In this document: positions 6,540-13,299 of the stretch, one piece after another
Numbering within the stretch: position 1 is the stretch's first letter
How the letters are laid out: each line of letters starts with the position of its first letter
Origin: a virus
DNA: 45,591 nt
Virus record (IMG/VR): IMGVR_UViG_3300048768_000033
Location: 1-45,591 of that record
Reading direction: 5' to 3' (one strand)
Program-made: the position numbers and the translations under genes
The notes under the pieces: model-generated
The model's database searches: none
What the model saw: the letters and a program-made list of their open reading frames with translations, nothing else
What the model was told of the DNA's origin: nothing

Positions 6540-7375
6540 GATTTTTTCCAGCTTTCAATCATGAGCCGTTCTATCGGGAGCCACTTGTCCAGGAGGAGCC
6601 ATCCATCTATCAAAGGCTGTATTTTTTCGATAATTGCATCGTAACATTCTCCATTCGTATCTATACCAAGACGACTTTCCCAATGCTCCCGTTGCCAAGG
6701 CATGGGAACGATCCCTTTAGTTTTTATCTTTACAAAACCGGGGATGCTTATGTGAGACCAATAGATGTACCCTTCCGACGTGATGTTCCCTTTCGACGTG
6801 ATGTTCCCTTCCGACGTGATGTACCCTTTCGACCAGATGTTCCCTTCCGACGTGATGTTCCCTTCCGACGTGATGTTCCCTCCCGACGTGATGTACCCTT
6901 TCGACCAGATGTTCCCTTCCGACGTGATGTTCCCTTCCGACGTGATGTTCCCTTTCGACGTGATGTTCCCTTCCGACGTGATGTACCCTTTCGACCAGAT
7001 GTTCCCTTCCGACCAGATGTTCCCTTTCGACCAGATGTTCCCTTCCGACGTGATGTACCCTTCCGACGTGATGTACCCTCCCGACCAGATGTTCCCTTCC
7101 GATGTGATGTTCCCTTCCGACCAGATGTACCCTCCCGACGTGATGTTCCCTTCCGACGTGATGTTCCCTTCCGACCAGATGTTCCCTTCCGACCAGATGT
7201 TCCCTTTCGACGAGATGTACCCTCTCGACGTGATGTTCCATTCCGACGTGATGGATACTATATTTTCCCCGACGTCACACCACGGGATGTCATCAAACTC
7301 CACATCCTCGGTAAAAACGAGTTTACCGCCAGTCTCTGCAATAAGTTTTTTTAAATCCTCAACAGAATATTTCAT
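6536..7375 (-). CDS. Hexapeptide-repeat beta-helix-like protein
   Basis: The 279-residue product has a short N-terminal region (1-41), then 27 tandem six-residue units of pattern I-[T/W/S]-S-x-[G/W]-[N/Y] (about 42-203), and a C-terminal region with several Trp residues (about 210-279). The regular Ile every six residues would suit a beta-helix or beta-solenoid. Position 2 is almost always Thr or Trp, giving a two-letter pattern along the protein. It starts behind a GGAGGC site within the second copy of the 40-bp repeat. I know no exact family; a binding or structural role is inference. Confidence 0.7.
   Translation of the reverse strand: MKYSVEDLKKLIAETGGKLVFTEDVEFDDIPWCDVGENIVSITSEWNITSRGYISSKGNIWSEGNIWSEGNITSEGNITSGGYIWSEGNITSEGNIWSGGYITSEGYITSEGNIWSKGNIWSEGNIWSKGYITSEGNITSKGNITSEGNITSEGNIWSKGYITSGGNITSEGNITSEGNIWSKGYITSEGNITSKGNITSEGYIYWSHISIPGFVKIKTKGIVPMPWQREHWESRLGIDTNGECYDAIIEKIQPLIDGWLLLDKWLPIERLMIESWKKS
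6767..7252. repeat. 18-bp tandem repeat array (27 units)
   Basis: About 486 bp of near-perfect 18-bp units encode the hexapeptides of 6536-7375. The main variation is a switch between ACG (Thr) and TGG (Trp) codons and between AAC (Asn) and TAC (Tyr). The period carries no stop codons in several frames, so long shadow frames on both strands are an artefact of the array. Such arrays can change copy number by slippage or recombination. Confidence 0.93.
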
Positions 7376-7406
7376 GATGCCTCCTATAATTTAAACTCTC
7401 TGTTTT
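7367..7406. repeat. 40-bp direct repeat, copy 2
   Basis: Identical to 6140-6179. It contains the end of the 17-residue reading frame 7384-7437, the ribosome site and the start of 6536-7375. Confidence 0.9.
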
Positions 7407-7437
7407 TGGCTTGGAAATCTCTTAAAAACTTTTTCAT
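7384..7437 (-). CDS. 17-residue peptide, possible coupling or remnant frame
   Basis: The frame reads MKKFLRDFQAKNREFKL from ATG 7437 with AAGGAATAACAA upstream, overlapping the stop of 7434-7568. It ends just before the ribosome site of the repeat protein. It may couple translation, or it may be what remains of a gene like 6157-6393 after recombination, since both end in NREFKL. Confidence 0.4.
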   Translation of the reverse strand: MKKFLRDFQAKNREFKL

Positions 7438-7568
7438 TTGTTATTCCTTTCTTTTTCTTTTATAAAATCCTGATATGCCTTAATCTCTTCTTCGTCCGCA
7501 TTTTTGCGGATTATAATAGCTGAAAAAACAACAACCACTATTCCTATGATAACAAAAATTTGTATCAT
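7434..7568 (-). CDS. Single-span membrane microprotein (44 aa)
   Basis: The frame starts at ATG 7568 behind GGAGGATTATAG. The first 20 residues are almost wholly hydrophobic (IQIFVIIGIVVVVFSAIII), followed by a charged cytoplasmic-type tail ending KEKERNNK. It is joined to the preceding gene by an ATGA overlap. Confidence 0.65.
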   Translation of the reverse strand: MIQIFVIIGIVVVVFSAIIIRKNADEEEIKAYQDFIKEKERNNK

Positions 7569-7771
7569 CTATAATCCTCCAGCAATATCAATTCTTTTTC
7601 CATACAAACAAGTCCACCGTATTTCGTTTGAACATCAAGCAGCGTTTTGTTAGTGGTAATGTTATCAAATTTGACTAAAAAACTGTGGCTTAATATTCCA
7701 GTGTCGCCTTCTGATTTTATGATAATACCCCTTCCAAAAAGATCGTGATAAACTATTTGATGTACTTTCAT
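7565..7771 (-). CDS. Small Tudor/SH3-like protein (68 aa)
   Basis: The start at ATG 7771 is chosen for the AAGGAGAACGAT site; upstream in-frame sequence is structured spacer. The pattern VYHDLFGRGIIIKSEG then FLVKFDN resembles the small barrel at the C-terminus of UvrD/PcrA helicases and related Tudor-like domains. This suggests binding to polymerase or nucleic acid, which is inference. Confidence 0.55.
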   Translation of the reverse strand: MKVHQIVYHDLFGRGIIIKSEGDTGILSHSFLVKFDNITTNKTLLDVQTKYGGLVCMEKELILLEDYR

Positions 7772-7876
7772 ATCGTTCTCCTTTCTCGTTTTAGAGGAGC
7801 CGGTTTTTACGTACACCGGCAAACGTCTATCACTCCCGTTCGGTTTGACCAACGCCTGACGCGACGGGAATTGAGA

Positions 7877-7993
7877 TTATTCTATAATTTCTATGATCGT
7901 TCCGGTTTGTTCATCGGCAGGATTGCCGTTTTCGTCTGTAAGGTCGCCATCATCAAAAGCCTTGCCTTGGTTCGGCTTATACAGGACTCGCAT
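7877..7993 (-). CDS. Small protein (38 aa), truncated paralogue of 8638-8814
   Basis: The frame ends in DENGNPADEQTGTIIEIIE, almost identical to the C-terminus of 8638-8814, but its N-terminal part is different and shorter. The ribosome site is weak. It may be a partial duplication still translated, or a remnant. Confidence 0.45.
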   Translation of the reverse strand: MRVLYKPNQGKAFDDGDLTDENGNPADEQTGTIIEIIE

Positions 7994-7997
7994 AGAG

Positions 7998-8017
7998 GAG
8001 CGGGATTGCTCCCGCTC
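7998..8017 (-). promoter_or_regulatory. Perfect hairpin after the 8025 stop codon
   Basis: An 8-bp perfect stem (GAGCGGGA with TCCCGCTC) on the minus strand closes a GCAA tetraloop, 8 bases after the stop codon of 8025-8231. There is no U-run, so it is more likely an RNA-stability or processing structure than a terminator. Confidence 0.55.
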
Positions 8018-8024
8018 GCTGTTG

Positions 8025-8231
8025 TTAAAATTGTTCCGTCATTTCTTTTGGTAATTTTCCTGCTTCAATATCTGCGATAACCTCGGGATATGTTTTTTTT
8101 ACCGTACCTCCCGATTGATAAGCATAGTTTATATTGATCGCATAAAAACCATAACACCCTTTTTTGATTAAAATATGTAATAATTCAGGATGTTTTTGAT
8201 GCAACAGTTTTGTACCTCGTTTAGAAATCAT
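8025..8231 (-). CDS. Small hypothetical protein (68 aa)
   Basis: The product starts behind GAGGAGAAAGAAG. It is basic at the N-terminus (MISKRGTKLLHQKHPELLHILI) and ends with EAGKLPKEMTEQF. No domain recognised. Structured spacers lie on both sides. Confidence 0.6.
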   Translation of the reverse strand: MISKRGTKLLHQKHPELLHILIKKGCYGFYAININYAYQSGGTVKKTYPEVIADIEAGKLPKEMTEQF

Positions 8232-8325
8232 CTTCTTTCTCCTCTCTCCCGGTACCGCCGAGAGCCGTGTTTTGATTGATTCGCGTTACCCGCATCACGC
8301 CCCGTGGAGGCTCAATCGTGTGTGC

Positions 8326-8340
8326 TCTCGCGGCTGCGAG
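8326..8340 (-). repeat. Repeated 15-base hairpin, copy 1
   Basis: On the minus strand CTCGC-AGCC-GCGAG forms a 5-bp stem, 8 bases after the stop of 8349-8540. The same 15 bases occur at 8615-8629 in the same position after a different gene. It appears to be a reused intercistronic RNA element. Confidence 0.6.
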
Positions 8341-8348
8341 ATTTGTAA

Positions 8349-8540
8349 TTATTCTACAGACATATATTCTCCAAGATCATTTTTTTTCACTTCGCAAAAA
8401 TTGTCGGAAAAGTTTTCTTCGAAAGTTTGATCAACTTTCGTCTCTTCATCTTTTTGGGAGTCGTTAAAATCTGATTCCCATTCGCTTTTCGTTCCGACCG
8501 AGCCGGTATTGATATGCATGTACATTTTTTCGTCTTTCAT
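8349..8540 (-). CDS. Small acidic protein (63 aa)
   Basis: The product starts behind GAGGAGATTAAG. It is strongly acidic, with runs such as SQKDEETKVDQTFEENFSD, and has one Cys. Small acidic early phage proteins often bind host enzymes or mimic DNA; no specific target is visible here. Confidence 0.6.
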   Translation of the reverse strand: MKDEKMYMHINTGSVGTKSEWESDFNDSQKDEETKVDQTFEENFSDNFCEVKKNDLGEYMSVE

Positions 8541-8614
8541 CTTAATCTCCTCTCCCTCTGCGTTCTCCTGATTTTCAGGCGGTGACTTGGGACACCCTGC
8601 GGTCGCATTAAGAG

Positions 8615-8629
8615 TCTCGCGGCTGCGAG
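8615..8629 (-). repeat. Repeated 15-base hairpin, copy 2
   Basis: Identical to 8326-8340 and placed 8 bases after the stop codon of 8638-8814. Nearby, CCTGA-AAA-TCAGG near 8568-8580 forms a second hairpin ahead of the next ribosome site. Confidence 0.6.
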
Positions 8630-8637
8630 CGGGGGGA

Positions 8638-8814
8638 TTATATTATTTCGATTATGATTCCCGTTTGTTCGTCAGCCGGGTTTCCGTTTTCATCTATCGG
8701 CTGGACAGTTGCCACATCTCCTATAACCGGATTCAATCCCCGGCTTTTTTCGTTTGTCCAATGCGTTACTTTCCCACTCGAAATTCCGTTTTCGTTCTCG
8801 ATTATTATGTACAT
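8638..8814 (-). CDS. Small hypothetical protein (58 aa), paralogue of 7877-7993
   Basis: The start at ATG 8814 is chosen for AGGAGACGAT. The product contains SRGLNPVIGDVATVQPIDEN and ends DENGNPADEQTGIIIEII, shared with 7877-7993. It looks like a small beta-rich domain; function unknown. Confidence 0.6.
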   Translation of the reverse strand: MYIIIENENGISSGKVTHWTNEKSRGLNPVIGDVATVQPIDENGNPADEQTGIIIEII

Positions 8815-8822
8815 ATCGTCTC

Positions 8823-9062
8823 CTATATCTCTACGGCTTCGATAGCCTTTATGATCGCTGCTGCATCCTGTCCTTCGCACACTACTACCGTGTCTTTTGC
8901 GACATCGTAGTAAGCACCAGGCGCCATATCAAGGTATATCCTGGTGCAGGTCTGTCCGGCCGGTGCCCACATCTTCCCACCAAGTTTAAGGCACTTTGCA
9001 AAAGTCTTATCGGCTTCGATCTGCTCTGCTGTCTTAGGTGTCTGTGGTTTCGGTTTTAACAT
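8823..9062 (-). CDS. Small hypothetical protein (79 aa)
   Basis: The start at ATG 9062 is chosen for GGGGAGAGCAATACG. The first 20 residues are Pro/Lys/Thr-rich and probably flexible; the remainder has two Cys (AKCLKLGG, GQTCTR) and a compact alpha/beta look. It is the first gene after the promoter at 9122-9150. Confidence 0.6.
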   Translation of the reverse strand: MLKPKPQTPKTAEQIEADKTFAKCLKLGGKMWAPAGQTCTRIYLDMAPGAYYDVAKDTVVVCEGQDAAAIIKAIEAVEI

Positions 9063-9121
9063 CGTATTGCTCTCCCCTTGATGACCGTTTATATTTGCTT
9101 TCGCATCGATCATCTATATAT

Positions 9122-9150
9122 AATATAAGGTATATATAGTTATTTGTCAA
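9122..9150 (-). promoter_or_regulatory. Sigma-70-like promoter for the micro-gene run
   Basis: TTGACA (9150-9145) is followed by 17 bases and TATATT (9127-9122) on the minus strand. The -35 region continues as AAATAA, an extension shared with other promoters here. A 15-base copy of its -35 side (9135-9149) recurs at 9190-9204, over the end of the next gene upstream. Confidence 0.75.
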
Positions 9151-9194
9151 GCTTTTTTTTAAATATTTTTTATTTTTTTTCTTCTATTGTATAG

Positions 9195-9494
9195 TTATTT
9201 GTCATGAATTATTTTCTTAATATCTCCGAATTTACCCCGTTCGTACCGAGCTTTCCGCTTTTCCGGCGTCTGTTTCTGGTGGTTTTTATACCAATCTTTA
9301 CCGCTTTTTCGACCCGGTTTTGGCCGCGAAACGACATAATCGAAGTCGTCTTTGGTGTACTCAATAGGCGACGCCCCGCGGATTCCGGCGGGTGTTCCGA
9401 CCTTTCCCCGGCGTCCAGCCTTGAGCAGCAGTAATCTTACGTGACCGGCGGTAAGCCCTGTCAGTTCTGCGATTTTTTGAGCGGTGTAGGTCAT
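9195..9494 (-). CDS. Helix-turn-helix DNA-binding protein (99 aa)
   Basis: The N-terminal part (YTAQKIAELTGLTAGHVRLL, about 3-22) is a clear helix-turn-helix, followed by a basic segment and a Lys/Arg-rich C-terminal tail (PEKRKARYERGKFGDIKK). It overlaps the SbcD-SbcC stop by 4 bases, so it is co-translated. It may be a regulator or a genome-bound accessory protein. Confidence 0.6.
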   Translation of the reverse strand: MTYTAQKIAELTGLTAGHVRLLLLKAGRRGKVGTPAGIRGASPIEYTKDDFDYVVSRPKPGRKSGKDWYKNHQKQTPEKRKARYERGKFGDIKKIIHDK

Positions 9495-12400
9495 CTGTAC
9501 ATCTCCTTGATCTGTATTTTGTTCGAAATATAATTCTTTGCATCCGGCGTGTGGCTGATTATGATTACTTTCTCGTCGCGATAGTACGTTTCTTGCATCG
9601 CGTAAAAAATAGGCACAGTCGGGATGTCAATCGCGCTGTCTGCTTCGTCGGCAATAAGCGGTGAGTATTCGATACGCGATCGAGAATTCCTGATTTGGAT
9701 CAGCGCCTTGATATACGCGTCGTTCATCATCGCGCGTTCTCCGACGCTGTAGGAAGTGAATGATTTTTCAAGTCCAGTTCGATTGTCGTGCACCATTATG
9801 TCGAAGTAGTCCACAATTTTTGACGCTCCCTGTTTTTGCGTTCGTGTCCTAAAAGTGTACGCTCCGTCTCTCCACGGTTCCAAAATTTCAGTTGCCGCCT
9901 GATCGATTGTTTCGGCTACGGTATCGAGTTCCATAGCCGGGATTTTGTCGGATCGAAGCTGCGTAGCGATATACTTCCATCGAGCAAGAAGCTCCGTCGA
10001 GGTTGCGACAAATTCACTTACTGCTTTTAGATCGTCGGAGCGTTGTTTTGAAGCAAGGATTTGATTTTTGATTTCGTGTATTTGCGTTTCAAGTTTTCCG
10101 ACCTCGACGAGGATTGCTGAGTAAGTAGATTGTAAGGACGCGATTTCTTCCAATGCGGTTTTGACTTGATCGTCAATCGTGACATTGAGATTGTATCCGA
10201 TTTTGCAAAGGGTCGTTATTTCTGTTGTCAGTTCGTCAAGTCGTTTTTGTTTCGCTTCGATTGTCGCTTGAGCCGCGAGTCCGTCTTTAATTTTGGATTC
10301 GATTGCCATTCGATTAATAGTGCAAGGCTCGTTGTCGATTACAGATTCGATCGGTTCAAGCACGGGCGCAGGCGTTGAGAGTTTATTTGGTACCGGCTGT
10401 AGTGTAGGCTCGATAGGTTCAATTAGTTTGGCAAGTTCTGTTTTTGCAGTCTCAAGTTTTTTCTGCGCGTCTACATACGGTATCTTTCCGCACGATTCGC
10501 ACGGTTTCGCGGCATGGTCGATATCAAATTTGTATTTAGCAAGTTGCGAGTCGTAAGAGGATTTTTTAGATTTGTAATCGTTATCAATCCGATTGTTTTC
10601 TACTTTGATTCTAAGCTGCAATTCTCCGAGTAGTTTATTGTAGTTGTTCATAGCGGTATCATATGCGTTACGCTTCTTGTTGTTTCTAAAGATTACTTGA
10701 TCGCGTTCTGTCATCCGTGCAAGTCGTTCATCGTCGAGTTTGACGATATGCTGATTGTGAGACAGATTTGATATTGTGATTCGGAGCGATTTTATTGTGT
10801 CTGCGAGACTATCTCGTTTAGTTTCCGCTTCACGGATAGCTTTCGTGTCTACGGCTTCCCGCGCTTTTTCTTTCTCGTTCGCCTTCTGTTGCTCAATCAG
10901 AAGATAAAGGTTATCCTTTTTATCCTCAAAAACCTGCTCGCATATAGTCTGCTCGTCGATTTTGGCAAGATATCTTTTGCTCAGATCCTCGCCTTGATCT
11001 TTCAAAACCTGCACGTCCGCTGCAACAGACTCAACGCCCTTGATCCATCCGGTTTTTTCTGTGATTTCAACATCAATCCGCTTTACGTTACCATTCGCGG
11101 TTTCAAGTGCCTTCTCGTGGTCTATCCCAGCTATTGCCTGGACGAGCTTCTGTATTTCCGTCCGGCTAGCGTTCATTAACCCAGCCTCGGCAATCTTCCC
11201 GTCAATCTTGTACCCCTGTCCAGGCTGAACGTAGAAAGAAGTCAAAAGATAATCAACGAACGATCCGTATAGTTCCTCACATACGGTTTTCATTTCTTCG
11301 AACGTGCCTTTCCTTAGGATTTCGATTCCCTCGACTTGCAAAGAGCAAGAAACTTTTTGCCCCTTGATGTTGATCTCGTGATAGTGGTTTTCATTATTTA
11401 GTTTGATCTGCTTCCGAATCGAACCCGATCCATCGAACCACTCCCATATAGATGACGGTCGTCCGCTCTTGGGGAGCTTGCCGACTGTATCTGGATACGG
11501 CGAGAAAAAAGACGCTGCGAAAGATTTTCCATCTCCGTTGTCGCCCGCGAAAAGATTGAGCTTGTCGCGTAATTGTGATTGATTCATCGAGAATGACTTA
11601 CCTCCGAATCCGATACAGCCTTCAACTTCGACGCTTTCAACCGTGACTTTTCTCGGAGGTTTTGGAGGTGTGGCGGTTTTGTGATCGAGAACTTCCACGA
11701 GAGAGAGGGTTTCCGGTTCAATCGATGGATAGAAAAGCTTAAATAGTTCCGATAGATTCGACGTTTCCGCCTGATCGCGGGTGATGCGTTTAGATTCGAT
11801 GCGTTTTGATTCGTATGTGATCCGGCTCCAGGGGTGCTTCATCATCGTTTCGATTGCTTTGCTTTCGGCCTCTGACACCTCGTTTTCCAAATGCAGCCAA
11901 TAGGCCACGTTCGGATCGTAAGACGCAAGCGGTGCGTAGATTTTCTCTCGTCGAGGAGTTCCGTATGGAAGACGGGTGATATGCGTTTCGTATTTCCCAA
12001 TTTGATTACCGTTGAGTGTTGCATCTATAGTCAGTCCTGTCTCAACCAAATTCATAGCCGGAATAAATCCCGTGCAGCCCCAGTCCTCGCTCCAGCTCCC
12101 AGCGTATCCGCCGCATACTTTATTGAACTCAAAAGGCAAGTGAATATGACCTGAGCTTATTCGCGTCAATCCGCATTCTGCAAGATCGTCCGTTCGTATG
12201 AACACGGCCGCGCTTTTTTTCTTCGGGTCGGTTTCGTTTTCTTGTGAGTAATCGCTGATTGTTCCGTGTATTGCAAGAATTGCTGGAACTGATTCGAACT
12301 GTAATCGCATCGGAGCGACGTACTCGCGGAGATAATCCACATGAGTAGGATAGCCTGTGTCTTGCTGGATACGCGACGGGATCAATTCCGGGATTCCGAA

Positions 12401-12802
12401 AAGAACGGCATCGAGTCGTCCGCCCCATCCGGTATCAAAGTTGACTTTCCGAATAGTCCCGTTGTTGCCTTCGTTTCCGAAGTATCCATACGTCCATCCC
12501 GGTCGCATCAACACGAAGCCCATCCGCTCAAGCGGTGCATACATGTCCTCAGTCTCGTGGCCTGGCGTGCCTACAACACCAGCGCACGGACATATTTCGA
12601 GAAGCTTCTGCATGAAGCCGTGCAGTTGGTTAAGTTCTTTCGAAAGATAAAAATTGCAGTCATGAAGATCACCAGGGAAAAGTACAAAATCAATGTTGTT
12701 TTTTTCAACCGCTTTTATGATCGCCGGAAAAACTGTTTCGACAAGAATCGTCATGTTTTTAGGAGTGGTTGATAAATCTGGGATCTCAATATAACGAATC
12801 AT
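9491..12802 (-). CDS. Fused SbcD-SbcC (Mre11-Rad50-like) nuclease-ATPase
   Basis: The 1103-residue chain begins with a metallophosphoesterase (about 1-390): PGDLHD, GTPGHE, AIHG and SSGHIHLP match motifs II-V, while the first D-x-H motif is altered to DLS. The second part is SbcC/Rad50-like: Walker A GDNGDGKS near residue 420, long charged coiled coils, a CESC zinc hook near residue 766, second coil, then the signature SVGERAMMN, Walker B IADEADSAID and a late ISHT switch. Cellular systems use two separate proteins. It should process ends, hairpins or branched DNA in recombination-based replication. Start ATG follows AGGGAG. The downstream gene overlaps it. Confidence 0.88.
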   Translation of the reverse strand: MIRYIEIPDLSTTPKNMTILVETVFPAIIKAVEKNNIDFVLFPGDLHDCNFYLSKELNQLHGFMQKLLEICPCAGVVGTPGHETEDMYAPLERMGFVLMRPGWTYGYFGNEGNNGTIRKVNFDTGWGGRLDAVLFGIPELIPSRIQQDTGYPTHVDYLREYVAPMRLQFESVPAILAIHGTISDYSQENETDPKKKSAAVFIRTDDLAECGLTRISSGHIHLPFEFNKVCGGYAGSWSEDWGCTGFIPAMNLVETGLTIDATLNGNQIGKYETHITRLPYGTPRREKIYAPLASYDPNVAYWLHLENEVSEAESKAIETMMKHPWSRITYESKRIESKRITRDQAETSNLSELFKLFYPSIEPETLSLVEVLDHKTATPPKPPRKVTVESVEVEGCIGFGGKSFSMNQSQLRDKLNLFAGDNGDGKSFAASFFSPYPDTVGKLPKSGRPSSIWEWFDGSGSIRKQIKLNNENHYHEINIKGQKVSCSLQVEGIEILRKGTFEEMKTVCEELYGSFVDYLLTSFYVQPGQGYKIDGKIAEAGLMNASRTEIQKLVQAIAGIDHEKALETANGNVKRIDVEITEKTGWIKGVESVAADVQVLKDQGEDLSKRYLAKIDEQTICEQVFEDKKDNLYLLIEQQKANEKEKAREAVDTKAIREAETKRDSLADTIKSLRITISNLSHNQHIVKLDDERLARMTERDQVIFRNNKKRNAYDTAMNNYNKLLGELQLRIKVENNRIDNDYKSKKSSYDSQLAKYKFDIDHAAKPCESCGKIPYVDAQKKLETAKTELAKLIEPIEPTLQPVPNKLSTPAPVLEPIESVIDNEPCTINRMAIESKIKDGLAAQATIEAKQKRLDELTTEITTLCKIGYNLNVTIDDQVKTALEEIASLQSTYSAILVEVGKLETQIHEIKNQILASKQRSDDLKAVSEFVATSTELLARWKYIATQLRSDKIPAMELDTVAETIDQAATEILEPWRDGAYTFRTRTQKQGASKIVDYFDIMVHDNRTGLEKSFTSYSVGERAMMNDAYIKALIQIRNSRSRIEYSPLIADEADSAIDIPTVPIFYAMQETYYRDEKVIIISHTPDAKNYISNKIQIKEMYR

Positions 12803-12974
12803 TGTTAATCTCCCTGTCTCTGTCTAGTTCCCATATTTGCTGTTGCAAAGTGTCGAGCTTGACATTAAGATCGGCCAAAAGGATGAAAAGATTTTTGTTG
12901 ATTTCTCCGAGTTCGGTGTCGTCATAGAAAACATCGTCTATGGCAGACAGTGCTGTTTTTAATAAGTCTTTCAT
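12786..12974 (-). CDS. Small coiled-coil protein (62 aa)
   Basis: The product is acidic and helical (LFILLADLNVKLDTLQQQIW), consistent with a short coiled coil. GAGGG precedes the ATG, and the gene overlaps both neighbours, the nuclease-ATPase downstream and 12971-13189 upstream. It might be a partner of one of them. Confidence 0.6.
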   Translation of the reverse strand: MKDLLKTALSAIDDVFYDDTELGEINKNLFILLADLNVKLDTLQQQIWELDRDREINNDSLY

Positions 12975-13189
12975 AATAGACCCTCGATTCCTGCATCGCT
13001 CACGAGATCGAATTTCTCATGGAACAACATGACGTCTATTCCGATTTGTTCAGCCTGTTCTATGACAAAAAGTGCTCGTTTTTTTCTATCAACTGCCGGA
13101 ACATCGAGTGAAAATTCGCTATAAATTTCCTCAAGCATATTGATTAGTTCTCCTATTCTAATAGGGTAAATCGTTTTATCTCGTGTCAT
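12971..13189 (-). CDS. Small hypothetical protein (72 aa)
   Basis: The product starts behind AGGAGGATGT, overlapping the stop of 13186-13299. It is mostly helical (IRIGELINMLEEIYSEFSLD) with no recognised motif. Tight coupling in the recombination block is all that can be said. Confidence 0.6.
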   Translation of the reverse strand: MTRDKTIYPIRIGELINMLEEIYSEFSLDVPAVDRKKRALFVIEQAEQIGIDVMLFHEKFDLVSDAGIEGLL

Positions 13190-13299
13190 ATTTTACATCC
13201 TCCTGCTTGCCATAACGCGAATGCAGCTACTAGTTCGCTTCTGGTTTTTCTACCGAACCTATAAAGCATTATCATATATTTAATATCAATATAAGTCAT
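13186..13299 (-). CDS. Micro-gene (37 aa) in the recombination block
   Basis: The frame opens at ATG 13299 behind GGGAGGGTTCGGC, inside the last codons of 13286-14383, and ends by overlapping the start of 12971-13189. The product is basic and helical (YRFGRKTRSELVAAFALWQA). The strong ribosome site and overlaps on both sides support translation. Confidence 0.6.
   Translation of the reverse strand: MTYIDIKYMIMLYRFGRKTRSELVAAFALWQAGGCKI

Noticed and set aside
6767-7252. Possible CRISPR array
   Set aside because: The repeats are directly adjacent with no spacers and code for a continuous protein.
6683-7394. Long open frames on both strands across the tandem repeat
   Set aside because: They follow from an 18-bp unit without stop codons; only the minus frame 6536-7375 has a ribosome site, unique ends and proper coupling.
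9190-9204. Second promoter from the repeated -35 sequence
   Set aside because: The -35 becomes ATGACA and no good -10 follows; the sequence is the coding end of 9195-9494.
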